64,000 nt of DNA. Source: JACOMY01 sp046233115. GTDB lineage: Bacteria; Pseudomonadota; Alphaproteobacteria; Kiloniellales; JACOMY01. Position numbers and translations under genes: made by a program. Shown here one piece after another: positions 1 through 8,732 of this stretch; positions within the stretch are counted from its first letter, which is position 1, and the number at the start of each line of letters is the position of its first letter. A model generated the notes under the pieces. The model made no database searches and was not told the DNA's origin. It was given only the letters and a program-made list of their open reading frames with translations. The stretch spans positions 1 to 64,000 of the forward strand of contig JBJXHM010000020.1 in the NCBI GenBank assembly GCA_046233115.1, written 5' to 3'.

Positions 1-123
1 CGTAGGAAAACAGACCCTCGCTGCCGTCGTCTTGACCCCGCATCCTGCCTTCCCTTCCTGCTTCCCACTGCAAAAGGGAATCACATCTACCCTCTCAACG
101 CGACTGGGTTTTTCAGCAGCCTG

Positions 124-176
124 CTAGAGCAGATCGCGATCAGGTGGGCTCACCTGATCGCGTGAATCTGTTCTAT
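124..176. repeat. palindromic intergenic repeat, family 1, copy A
   Basis: A CTAGAGCAGAT start leads into a perfect hairpin whose 12-nt arms (CGCGATCAGGTG and its complement) flank a GGCT loop; the outer flanks AGAGCAGAT and ATCTGTTCT also pair. The same layout recurs near 20003 and 42776, so this is a dispersed family. The flanking bases 1-123 hold no gene that I can support. Confidence 0.8.
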
Positions 177-186
177 TTTTTGAGTT

Positions 187-459
187 TTAGAGCTGGCCGG
201 CAGCTCCGCCGCGATCAGGAGTCTGGAACGAGATTCCGGCAAGAGGATTGGCCAGTGGGCTGCGCGGCTCTGGCCGGGACCGAAGCCGGTCGGCGCAAGA
301 CGTCAGAAGTCGGGCCAGGAGGCCCGGCCGCTTCGGCGACGGGGCGGCCGGTTCCGTGCCGTCGGCCAGCGCCTTGTCGGTGTGCCTGCGGTCGGCCGCG
401 TCGGCTGCATGTAGGGCGTTGAGATAGGCACCCACAGGGGTCACATCGGTGATCAGCAT
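187..459 (-). CDS. small hypothetical protein, 90 aa
   Basis: The frame begins with ATG at 459 and has a good ribosome-binding site (AAGGGAGAG, about 5 nt upstream on the minus strand). The product is rich in Ala, Arg and Pro, has no hydrophobic segment and matches no family I know. It lies divergent to the SARP-like regulator at 646, so the two may share a control region. The good Shine-Dalgarno sequence is the main support; amino-acid composition alone would not separate it from a chance frame in GC-rich DNA. Confidence 0.4.
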   Translation of the reverse strand: MLITDVTPVGAYLNALHAADAADRRHTDKALADGTEPAAPSPKRPGLLARLLTSCADRLRSRPEPRSPLANPLAGISFQTPDRGGAAGQL

Positions 460-585
460 GGTTCTCTCCCTTCGTTTCGCCTTGCAGGGCTCCGGGCGCT
501 GCGTTTGACTGAAGACCAGCCTAGGGAGGAGGCGTGATCGGGCCGTTTGCCGGGCCGTGATGGCGGCGCCAAATGTGCGGCTAGG

Positions 586-604
586 GCCGTCAAGAAGCCG
601 TCAA
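586..604 (+). promoter_or_regulatory. direct repeat resembling a SARP operator
   Basis: GCCGTCAA occurs at 586-593 and again at 597-604, an exact 11-bp period (one helical turn), followed by TTGACA at 612-617 and the regulator start at 646. SARP-family activators are known to bind short direct repeats with 11-bp spacing near the -35 box. Autoregulation is an inference. Confidence 0.35.
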
Positions 605-645
605 AAGCGACTTGACACCGACCCGGACGAGCGGAAGGGGAAGCC

Positions 646-2655
646 ATGTCTGGTAAGCCGGAACCGGACTGGAGCAGCGGATGCGACTTCCAGCTGACCT
701 TGTTCGGCGGCTTCGGCATCAGGACGGCGACGGGCGAAGAGGTCGAGATCGCGACCCGCAAGGCGCGCGCGCTGCTTGCGATCCTGGCGCTGGCCGAGGG
801 CCAGGCAGAGCCCCGCAGTCGGCTGATCGCCCTGCTGTGGAGCGATCGGGGCGAGGCGCAGGCGCGCTCCAGCCTCAGGCAGGCGCTGCTCGAACTCCGC
901 AAGGCCATGGCGCCCGGCTCGGGGGCTGCCCTGCTCTCCGAGGGCGATGTCGTGCGGCTGGAGCCGAGCGCCCTGGCGGTGGATGTCGTCGCCTTCCAGC
1001 GCCTGGCCGGCAGCGAGGAACTCTCCGCGCTGGAGCAGGCGGCCGCCCTCTATCGCGGCGAGCTGCTTTCCGGTCTGGATCTGTCCGAGCGAGCCTTCGA
1101 GGACTGGCGGGGGGTGGAAGCGGAGCGCTTGCGTCGCCGTGCCGTCGATTGCCTGGAGCGCCTCTTCGCGTTGCAGGCGGACGAAGCGGCGCTGGCCACC
1201 GCCCGCCGCATCCTGGCGCTCGACCCCTTGAGCGAACCGGCGCACCGGCGGCTGATGCAGCTCCACGCCGCCCAGGGCGACCGCTCCCAGGCCCTTCGCC
1301 AGTACGAGAGCTGCTGCAACCTGCTGAAGGAGGGACTGGGGATCGCACCGGACGACGCGACCCGAGCCCTGGCCGAGCAGATCCGGCGCGGCGCGGGATC
1401 GCATGCCGGGGTCGGGCCGCCCGCGGCCGAGAGCGATGCCGGCGGCACGAACCGGCCCTCCTGCATCGTGCTGCCCTTCGCCAACCTCTCGGGCGATCCG
1501 GAGCAGGACTACTTTGCCGACGGGATCTCCGAGGACATCATCACCGAGCTCAGCCGCTTCCGCTGGATCTCCGTCTTCGCCCGCAGTTCCTCCTTCACCT
1601 ACAAGGGCTCGGGCGTGACGACGCAGGAGCTGCTGCGCGACCTCGGTGTCGGCTACGTCGTCGAGGGCAGCGTGCGCAAGGCCGGCAATCGGGTCAGGAT
1701 CACCGCCCAGCTCGTCGAGGCCGCAAGCGGCAAGCAGCTCTGGGCCGAGCGCTACGACCGCGACCTGGTCGACATCTTCGCGGTGCAGGACGAGGTGACC
1801 CGCTCGGTCGCGACCACCATCGTCGGGCGCATCGACTGGGCAACCCGGCAGAGGTCGACCCGCCTCAGCGACGACCAGCTCCAGGCCTACGACCTGCTGC
1901 TGAAGAGCAAGTCGTTGATCGACCTGTGGCAGAAGGAGACCAACGCCGAGGCCCGCCGGTTGCTCGAGCGCGCGCTCGCGCTCGACCCGGCGAACGCCTA
2001 CGCCCACACCTTGACCTGCTACACCTATTCCTTGGATTGGGCGAGCTACTGGACCGAGAGCCGGGACCAGGCGATCGAACGCGCAATTGCCCACGGGCGT
2101 CAGGCCGTGGCCATCGACGAGAGTGACGCCCGGGCACATGGCTTTCTGGCCGAGGCCTATCTCTTCCGAGAGGAGGACGACAAGGCCAGCCGTCACGCCG
2201 AAAAAGCGGTACAGCTCAGCCCCAGCGATGTCGAGGTCTGCGGGCTCCACGCCTTCGTCCTGGCGACGATCGGCGAGTTCGAAGCCGCCATCGCGATTTT
2301 CCGGGAGGCGATGCGCTTCGATCCCTACGATCTGGCCTGGCTGCCCTGGCTCTACGGCTTCACCCTCTACGGCGCCCGCCGCTACGACGAGGCGGTGCAG
2401 ACCTTGCTCAGGATCGAGGAGCCGCACATCGAGATCTACGCGCTGCTGGCCGCCTGCTACCAGCGCCTCGGTCGCCAGGAGGAGGCGCGCGCGATGCTTG
2501 GGACCTTCCGCAGCACCTGGGAGCGCCAGGGCCTGCTGGTGCCCGGTGCCGAAGCCGGCGATGCCAAGGCCTACTTCGTCGGCATCAAGGCCTTCCACCG
2601 CGAGGACGACCTCGAACACCTGGCGGAGGCCTTCCGCCAAATCCGGGAGGGGTAG
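646..2655 (+). CDS. SARP-like transcriptional regulator with BTAD, TolB-like and TPR domains
   Basis: This 669-aa protein has an N-terminal OmpR-like winged helix (about residues 10-100) and a bacterial transcriptional activation domain of helical repeats (about 105-245; see ELLSGLDLSERAFEDW and LDPLSEPAHRRLMQLHA), the layout of SARP/DnrI-type activators. Residues about 270-395 form a TolB-like segment (IVLPFANLSGDPEQDYFADG, then VVEGSVRK and LWAERYDRDL), as found behind the cyclase or DNA-binding domains of many proteobacterial regulators. The rest, about 425-640, is TPR-like. There is no signal peptide or membrane helix, so it acts in the cytoplasm. The ATG at 646 follows GGAAGGGG. Its target genes are unknown; a SARP-like 11-bp direct repeat lies just upstream. 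Confidence 0.85.
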   Translation: MSGKPEPDWSSGCDFQLTLFGGFGIRTATGEEVEIATRKARALLAILALAEGQAEPRSRLIALLWSDRGEAQARSSLRQALLELRKAMAPGSGAALLSEGDVVRLEPSALAVDVVAFQRLAGSEELSALEQAAALYRGELLSGLDLSERAFEDWRGVEAERLRRRAVDCLERLFALQADEAALATARRILALDPLSEPAHRRLMQLHAAQGDRSQALRQYESCCNLLKEGLGIAPDDATRALAEQIRRGAGSHAGVGPPAAESDAGGTNRPSCIVLPFANLSGDPEQDYFADGISEDIITELSRFRWISVFARSSSFTYKGSGVTTQELLRDLGVGYVVEGSVRKAGNRVRITAQLVEAASGKQLWAERYDRDLVDIFAVQDEVTRSVATTIVGRIDWATRQRSTRLSDDQLQAYDLLLKSKSLIDLWQKETNAEARRLLERALALDPANAYAHTLTCYTYSLDWASYWTESRDQAIERAIAHGRQAVAIDESDARAHGFLAEAYLFREEDDKASRHAEKAVQLSPSDVEVCGLHAFVLATIGEFEAAIAIFREAMRFDPYDLAWLPWLYGFTLYGARRYDEAVQTLLRIEEPHIEIYALLAACYQRLGRQEEARAMLGTFRSTWERQGLLVPGAEAGDAKAYFVGIKAFHREDDLEHLAEAFRQIREG

Positions 2656-2683
2656 CGGGGTCCAGTCTGATCGGAGGCTTGGC

Positions 2684-3934
2684 TCAGCACGAGATCTCGG
2701 CGATCGCCTCCAGGGTCCGGGCGATCTCCTCGGCTGTGTTGTAGTGGGCGATGCCCAGGCGCAGCACGCCGTCCTCCATGTCCAGGTCCAGTTGCTTGGC
2801 GATCTCGAAGGCGTAGTTGTGGCCGGACCAGGCGTAGATGCCGCGCTCGGCAAGGCCGGCGGCGAGGTCGCGGCTGCTGACCCGCTCGGAGGTGAGGGAG
2901 ACGGTGGGAACCCGGCGGTCCAGCGCCTGCAGGTCGCTCGGCCCGCGGATCTCGATGCCCGGCAGGCCGGCCAGCCCGTCGATTAGGTCGCGTGCCAGCT
3001 CCGCCTCGTAGGCCTGGGCCGCTTTGAAGGCGGTCTCCAGGGCGGCCCGCGGCTCGCCGCCGCCGAGCCTCTGGCCCAGCCATACCAAATAGTCGACCGC
3101 CGCGGCCAAGCCGGCCTGCAACTCGATCTGCGGCGTACCGCGCTCGAACTTCTCCGCCGGCGCCGTGGGGCCGCAGCGCAGCCGTTCGGCGGTCAGGGAG
3201 GCCAGCAGGTCCCGGCGTCCCCAGAGCATCGAGATGTGCGGGCCGAAGAACTTATAGGCGGAGGAGACCAGGAAGTCGCAGCCCAGTGCCGCGACGTCCA
3301 TCAGCAGGTGCGGGGCGGCCTGCACGGCATCGACGTAGACCAGCGCGCCGGCTTCCTTCGCCAGGGCGGTCAGCGTCTGCACCTCGTTGATCGCCCCGGT
3401 CAGGTTGCTGGCGTAGTTCAGCGCCACCAGGCGGGTGCGCGGGCCGAGTGCCGCCCGGAAGGCCTCCGGCTCGATCCGCCAGGTCGTCGGGTCGAAGCGG
3501 ACCATCCGTGCGGTCAGGCCGAAGTCCTCGGCCACCTGCAGCCAGGGTGAGACGTTGGCCTCGTGGTCCATCGAGGTGACCAGGATCTCGTCGCCGGGCC
3601 GGAAGCTGCGGGCGAGCGCACGGGACAGCAGGTAAGTGAGCTCGCTCATCGAGGCGCCGATCACGATCTCTTCGGCCGAGGCCGCGCCGTAGAAGAGCGC
3701 CGCCTGGGCGTGGGCGCGCTGGACGATGGCCTCGGCCCGGCGGGTGGTCTCGAAGAAGCCACCGAGGTTGGCGCAGGCGCTGCGGTAGCTCTCGGCGACC
3801 GCGTCGATGACGAGGTCGGGCACCTGGGTGCCGGCAGGGTTGTCGAGGAAGACGGCCCGGGTGGGCGTCCCGGAGGAGATCGCCAGGGCGGGAAAGCGCG
3901 CGCGGACGGCGTCGATCGGAAAGGCTGTAACCAT
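2684..3934 (-). CDS. cysteine desulfurase-like protein (class V aminotransferase fold)
   Basis: The 416-aa protein is a fold-type I PLP enzyme. The probable PLP lysine is K228 in SSAYKFFGPH, preceded by the cofactor-holding stretch VYVDAVQAAPH. The N-terminal part (LDNPAGTQVPDLVIDAV, FYGAASAEEIVIG) matches the cysteine desulfurase-like subfamily related to, but distinct from, SufS and IscS. No suf or isc genes are nearby, so a role in general Fe-S assembly is not supported and the substrate is open. It converges on the SARP-like gene, with 28 bp between the two stop codons. A family 1 repeat lies just upstream of its start. Confidence 0.85.
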   Translation of the reverse strand: MVTAFPIDAVRARFPALAISSGTPTRAVFLDNPAGTQVPDLVIDAVAESYRSACANLGGFFETTRRAEAIVQRAHAQAALFYGAASAEEIVIGASMSELTYLLSRALARSFRPGDEILVTSMDHEANVSPWLQVAEDFGLTARMVRFDPTTWRIEPEAFRAALGPRTRLVALNYASNLTGAINEVQTLTALAKEAGALVYVDAVQAAPHLLMDVAALGCDFLVSSAYKFFGPHISMLWGRRDLLASLTAERLRCGPTAPAEKFERGTPQIELQAGLAAAVDYLVWLGQRLGGGEPRAALETAFKAAQAYEAELARDLIDGLAGLPGIEIRGPSDLQALDRRVPTVSLTSERVSSRDLAAGLAERGIYAWSGHNYAFEIAKQLDLDMEDGVLRLGIAHYNTAEEIARTLEAIAEISC

Positions 3935-3946
3935 GATGGCGGCATC

Positions 3947-3993
3947 CTAGATCAAATCCCGAGCAGGCGGAATCGCCTGCGACGACGATTTGC
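3947..3993. repeat. palindromic intergenic repeat, family 1, copy F (inverted)
   Basis: The core is GCAGGCG-gaat-CGCCTGC. Read on the minus strand, these 47 bases match the right half of the copy ending at 25985 at all but a few positions, including GCAAATCGTCGTCGCAGG. The rest of 3935-4230 is an AT-rich upstream region of the first RTX gene with no gene I can support. Confidence 0.75.
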
Positions 3994-4230
3994 ACGGCCG
4001 GTTCGGGCGGCATCCGGACAAGCGCGTCATCGCTGTTGCCCGCCCGTTCCGATAGACAGTGACTCCTGGGTTTGTTCTTTATTGGTGGTGAGCGCTCCTA
4101 GTAGTTTGTAGATAATTAGCTCTTTATATTTATAGTACTTGGATTCGACTGGTGGTTTTGGCTGGACTTTTTCCTGCGCTGACCGCATAGATCCCGACTC
4201 GCAAAACCTGTCTCGAGTCGGAGCTTCGGC

Positions 4231-7200
4231 ATGGCGGTGATCTACGGGGACAACAACCCGAACGTCCTCAGCGGGACGAATGTTGCGGATAGTATCTGGG
4301 GTTCCGGGGGCGCCGACACCCTTTACGGGCTGCAGGGCGACGACCTCCTGGTCGGCGACAGCGGCAGTGATTCCCTGTTCGGCGGCGACGGCACCGACCG
4401 CCTTTTCGGAGACAGCGGCCAGGACGTCAACCTCTTCGGCGGCGACGGCAACGATACCATCACCGGGAGCTACGGCGACGACAGCGTCCTCAGCGGGGAC
4501 AGCGGCAACGACTTCATTCGCGGCGACGCCGGCAACGATGCGGGCCTCTTCGGCGGCCCTGGCATCGACTATCTCTATGGCTCCAGCGGCAACGACAGCT
4601 TGCTCTGGGGCGGTAGCGACAACGACGTTCTCATCGGTGGCAGCGACAGCGACAAGGCGCTCTACGGCGACGCCGGCGACGACAGGATCTATGGCGGCGC
4701 CCAGAACGACACGGCGCTGATCGGCGGCGAGGGGATCGATACCCTGTTCGGCGGTTCGGGCGACGACGCCGCCCTCTACGGGGGCGGCGGCGACGACTTC
4801 ATCGCCGGCGACAGCGGCAAGGACCAGGCTTTCAGGGGCGAGAGCGGCAACGATCGCATCTTCGGTGGATCCGGCACGGATTTCGCTCTCTACGGCGCAA
4901 CCGGGACCGATCGGATTTATGGCGGAGCGGGCGGCGATACCGTCCTGACCGGAGGGCTGGGTGACGACAGCCTCTTCGGCGGCGACGGCGACGACCTGGC
5001 CTTCCAGGCGGGTAGCGGGAGGGACTCTCTCTTCGGCGGGACAGGCAACGACACGTTCCTGACCGGCGGCAGCGGCGCTGACCTGATCGAGGGTGGCGGG
5101 GGCCTGGACAGCTTTCTGCTGGGCGAGGATGGCGACGACATCATCCGTAGCGGTTCGGGCGACGATGTCGGCCTGATCGGCGGCAACGGGACCGACACGC
5201 TCTGGGGCGGCAGTGGCAGCGATCGGACGCTCTACGGCGATGTGGGCGACGACCGCATCGGCGCGGACAGCGGCAATGATGCCCTGCTGAGGGGTGGCAG
5301 CGGCGCCGACACGCTCTACGGCGGAGCCGGCGACGACACCACGCTGCAGGGCGACAGCGGCATGGACACCCTCTTCGGCGTCAGCGGCAACGATGCCCGT
5401 TTTTATGGCGGCGATGGGCTGGACCGGCTGTTCGGCGGCAGTGGGGCCGACAGCCTCTTCTTTGCCGGGCTTGGCAATGACGTGCTCTATGGCGGCGACG
5501 GCAAGGATCTCTCGCTGGTCGGCGAGAGCGGCGCGGACACCATCTTCGGCGGGGCTGGGGACGACAGTCTCCTGGTCGGGCGCAGCGGCAGCGATAGCCT
5601 CTTCGGCGGCAGCGGCGCCGACAGCTCTCTTCTGGGCCAGAGTGGCCACGACGTCATCCGCGGCGGCAGTGGCGATGATGTCAGCCTGGCAGGTGCCAGC
5701 GGCGACGATGCCATCTATGGCGACAACGGCAACGATGTGGCGCTCGACGGTGGCGCCGGCAACGACCTCATCGTCGGCGGCAGCGGTAGCGATTCGCTGT
5801 TCTATGGCGGCAGCGGCGAAGACCTGCTGGACGGCGGCAGCGGGAGCGACGCCAAGCTGCTCGGCGGCAGTGGCGCCGACCGGATCTACGGAGGCAGCGC
5901 CGCCGATACCAGCCTGTTCGGTAACGATGCGGACGACCTGATCTTCGGGGACGGCGGCAACGATTCCTGGATGCTGGGCGACGACGGTGCTGACGTGATT
6001 TCCGGCGGCAGCGGTGCCGATCGTGGCCTCTATGGCGGGAATGCCAACGACAGCCTCTTCGGCGGCAGCGGCAGCGACCTCAGCCTCTTCGGCGGTGATG
6101 GTGACGACAGCCTCTTCGGCGGCGCCGCAAGCGACGTCGGCTTGGCGGGAGGTCTGGGCAAGGATGTCGTCGAAGGCGGTTCCGGCAATGACTTCGGCCT
6201 GTTCGGACAGTCGGGCGACGACATCATCCGCGGTGGTGAGGGCGACGACAGCCTGCTGGCCGGCGGTACCGGTGCGGATCGGCTCTCCGGCGGCTCCGGC
6301 GCGGACTTCTACGTGGAAGGCAGCGCCGGCGATGACATGATGTGGGGCGGGTCGGGGAACGACAGCTACCTCTCGGGAGATGACGGCCAGGACCAGGTCT
6401 TCGGCGATGCCGGTGATGACTCCGACCTCTTCGGCTACAGCGGGAACGACCTGCTCGACGGCGGCAGTGGCGTCGATGGCCGCCTGTTCGGCGGTGCCGG
6501 CGACGATACGGTGCGAGGTGGATCGGCTGCCGACTTCCGGCTCTTCGGCGACGACGGCCAGGATACGATCTTCGGCGGCAAGGGGAACGACACCTACCTC
6601 GCCGGCTACAGCGGTGACGACCGGCTCTATGGTGGCAGCGGCGCGGACCGTTCCCTGTTCGGCGACGACGGAAGCGATCGCCTTTCCGGCGATAGCGGCG
6701 ACGACTACGCCCTGGGAGGGTTCAGCGGCCTCGACACGCTCGATGGCGGAGAGGGTGCGGATATCCTGCTGGACGGCGGCAGCGGCGACGACAGAGTCTA
6801 CGGCAATGCCGGTGACGACAGGATCCTGCAGGGCAATGCCGGAAATGACGCGGTCTTCGGTGGCCTCGGCAGTGACGCGTCCTTCTTTGGCGCGTCCGGT
6901 GACGACAGCCTCTACGGCGGCGGCGGCGATGATTTCTACTTCATCGGCAACAGCGGCAACGATCGTATCTATGGCGGGTCCGGAAACGACAGCCTGATCG
7001 GCGGCTATGACGGCAACGACCTGCTCGATAGCGGCAGCGGCGCCGACTTCGGGGTGCTCGGCCAGGGTGGCGACGACCTGCTTCTGGCCGGCGATGGCGA
7101 TGACCGAACCTTCATCGGCAACTCGGGTTCCGATACGCTTCTGGCGGGCGCCGGCGCGGACAGGGCCTTCTACGGCAGCACCGGCGAGGACACCCTCTTC

Positions 7201-8229
7201 GGCGGCAGCGGCAACGACCTCTTCCTGTTCGGCGGCTTGGGCGACGATCGCGTCGCCGGCGACACAGGGCGCGACCGGCGGCTCTATGGCGACAGCGGTT
7301 CCGACCGGCTCTATGGCGGGGCCGGGCTGGATAGCCTTCTGTTCGGCGGCTCGGGCCTGGACCTGCTCTACGGCGGCGACGAGGCTGACCGCTATCTCTA
7401 CGGCCGGGCCGGCGACGACAACCTCTTCGGCGGTAGCGGCCAGGACGCGGTGGTCAAGGGCGACGGCGGCGACGACCTGCTCTACGGTGGGCTGGACGAC
7501 GACCGGCGCTTCTACGGCGGCGCCGGCGAGGACGGCCTCTACGGCGACGAAGGCGCGGACTGGGGTTTCTACGGCGGCACCGGCAAGGATAGCCTCTTCG
7601 GCGGCGAGGGCGACGACCGTAGCTTCTACGGCGATGCCGGTGCCGACCGGCTCTACGGTGGCCTGGGTGACGAGCGCGGCCTCTTCGGCGGCAGCAACGC
7701 CGACCGCCTCTACGGCGGCTCGGGCGCCGACAAGAAGCTCTTCGGCGACAGCGGCAGCGACCTGCTGTTCGGTGCGACCGGTGACGACGGGCTCTTCGGC
7801 GAAGACGGCGAGGACGGCCTCTACGGTGGCTCCGGTGCCGACAAGCTCTTCGGCGGGGCCGGATCGGACAGTCTCTTCGTCGGCAGTGGCGGCGGTGTCA
7901 TGAAGGGCGGCAGCGGCGGCGACAGCTTCGTCTTCGAGGCTAGTTCGGCGGCGGCGATCCGGATCGGCGACTTCGAGGGCGCGCTTTCCGGTGGCAGCGG
8001 CACGCCGGACCGCCTGGTCTTCGCCAGTGGCCTGGAGGTCGGTGCCTTCAGCTACATCGAGAGTGCCGCCTTCAATGGCGCGGGCAACAGCCAGGCCCGG
8101 GTCGATGCTGCGCACAGCGAGCTGCAGGTGGACATCGACGGCGACGGGGCCTCGGACCTGTCGGTGACCCTGACCGGTCTCACCGCCGCCGGACAGCTCG
8201 CCGACGACGACTTCCTCTGGCTCGGCTGA
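4231..8229 (+). CDS. RTX-like repeat protein 1, 1332 aa, 9+10 alternating repeats
   Basis: Nearly the whole protein is hemolysin-type calcium-binding repeat sequence, but with strict alternation of a nonapeptide GGxGxDxLx and a decapeptide GGxGxDxxLx (for example GDSGNDFIR then GDAGNDAGLF). I count about 59 ten-residue units by hand; near residue 1190 the pattern drops to plain nonapeptides. The last ~100 residues are a non-repeat cap (DRLVFASGLEVGAFSYIESA) ending DDFLWLG, with a D/E-rich, hydrophobic-ended tail like other type I secreted RTX proteins. There is no Sec signal peptide and no enzymatic domain. The N-terminus (MAVIYGDNNPNVLSG) matches that of four paralogues in this window. GGAG lies 8 nt before the ATG. 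Secretion and calcium binding are inferred from the family. Confidence 0.93.
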   Translation: MAVIYGDNNPNVLSGTNVADSIWGSGGADTLYGLQGDDLLVGDSGSDSLFGGDGTDRLFGDSGQDVNLFGGDGNDTITGSYGDDSVLSGDSGNDFIRGDAGNDAGLFGGPGIDYLYGSSGNDSLLWGGSDNDVLIGGSDSDKALYGDAGDDRIYGGAQNDTALIGGEGIDTLFGGSGDDAALYGGGGDDFIAGDSGKDQAFRGESGNDRIFGGSGTDFALYGATGTDRIYGGAGGDTVLTGGLGDDSLFGGDGDDLAFQAGSGRDSLFGGTGNDTFLTGGSGADLIEGGGGLDSFLLGEDGDDIIRSGSGDDVGLIGGNGTDTLWGGSGSDRTLYGDVGDDRIGADSGNDALLRGGSGADTLYGGAGDDTTLQGDSGMDTLFGVSGNDARFYGGDGLDRLFGGSGADSLFFAGLGNDVLYGGDGKDLSLVGESGADTIFGGAGDDSLLVGRSGSDSLFGGSGADSSLLGQSGHDVIRGGSGDDVSLAGASGDDAIYGDNGNDVALDGGAGNDLIVGGSGSDSLFYGGSGEDLLDGGSGSDAKLLGGSGADRIYGGSAADTSLFGNDADDLIFGDGGNDSWMLGDDGADVISGGSGADRGLYGGNANDSLFGGSGSDLSLFGGDGDDSLFGGAASDVGLAGGLGKDVVEGGSGNDFGLFGQSGDDIIRGGEGDDSLLAGGTGADRLSGGSGADFYVEGSAGDDMMWGGSGNDSYLSGDDGQDQVFGDAGDDSDLFGYSGNDLLDGGSGVDGRLFGGAGDDTVRGGSAADFRLFGDDGQDTIFGGKGNDTYLAGYSGDDRLYGGSGADRSLFGDDGSDRLSGDSGDDYALGGFSGLDTLDGGEGADILLDGGSGDDRVYGNAGDDRILQGNAGNDAVFGGLGSDASFFGASGDDSLYGGGGDDFYFIGNSGNDRIYGGSGNDSLIGGYDGNDLLDSGSGADFGVLGQGGDDLLLAGDGDDRTFIGNSGSDTLLAGAGADRAFYGSTGEDTLFGGSGNDLFLFGGLGDDRVAGDTGRDRRLYGDSGSDRLYGGAGLDSLLFGGSGLDLLYGGDEADRYLYGRAGDDNLFGGSGQDAVVKGDGGDDLLYGGLDDDRRFYGGAGEDGLYGDEGADWGFYGGTGKDSLFGGEGDDRSFYGDAGADRLYGGLGDERGLFGGSNADRLYGGSGADKKLFGDSGSDLLFGATGDDGLFGEDGEDGLYGGSGADKLFGGAGSDSLFVGSGGGVMKGGSGGDSFVFEASSAAAIRIGDFEGALSGGSGTPDRLVFASGLEVGAFSYIESAAFNGAGNSQARVDAAHSELQVDIDGDGASDLSVTLTGLTAAGQLADDDFLWLG

Positions 8230-8732
8230 GGCGCAGGGACGCGACCGCGGAGTGGGGAGGCGTTCAAGAGTTCCGTGCGCTTCTTCGCTCCGCCACCGGC
8301 TGGCCCCCGGCCTGCCATGACCGGGCCGGAGCGTCCAAGCAAGGCCCTCAGGCCGATGGCGCGATCCCAGCACTCTGCTGTTCGCGGACGCTTATCTATG
8401 GTTGAGTCTCTTGTCCTCTAAAAATAACGGTATATCGATAGGTTCCAGCAACCGGAAATGATTCCTATATTCGATCTACAATCACGAACAAAGAAGAACA
8501 TAGGATTTCATATTTCTGTTATTTATTTAAATTTCGTAGGTTATCATTGGAAGAAAGTGCGTATTTATCAATTGAATCTTGGATTCAAAGGGGGAGTAGT
8601 TCTTGTTGTCCTGCTGTCCGGGGCTATAGTGCGCAGTCGGGGGCGGTGAGCAGGGCCGACGTTCGGGGTTCCGCGTGAATCGCTTGGGTGAACGGAAACT
8701 CTTTTGCGGCGACGTCGCGAAGGTGGAGGACT
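8230..8732. other. AT-rich intergenic region upstream of RTX2
   Basis: About 500 bases without a supported gene. The middle (8395-8600) is strongly AT-rich against its surroundings (TTATTTATTTAAATTTCG near 8520), as upstream of the other RTX genes. A 63-codon frame at 8458 lacks a ribosome-binding site and resembles nothing. It probably holds the promoter and a long leader for the next gene. Confidence 0.6.

Noticed and set aside
601..2853. A 750-codon minus-strand frame opposite the SARP-like gene
   Set aside because: Low-complexity shadow of GC-rich codons; the plus strand carries clear domains over the same bases.
4300..8000. Regular short DNA repeats that look at first like a CRISPR or minisatellite array
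   Set aside because: The period is 57 bp without unique spacers and encodes protein repeats in one frame with synonymous drift; it is coding.
4027..8373. A 1448-codon open frame on the minus strand covering the whole of RTX1
   Set aside because: It arises because the 57-bp repeat is GC-rich and in phase; its product is a periodic Ala/Val/Glu string with no ribosome-binding site, and shorter frames of the same kind lie opposite every other RTX gene.
8458..8649. A 63-codon frame upstream of RTX2
   Set aside because: No ribosome-binding site, AT-rich leader composition, no similarity to the other RTX upstream regions.
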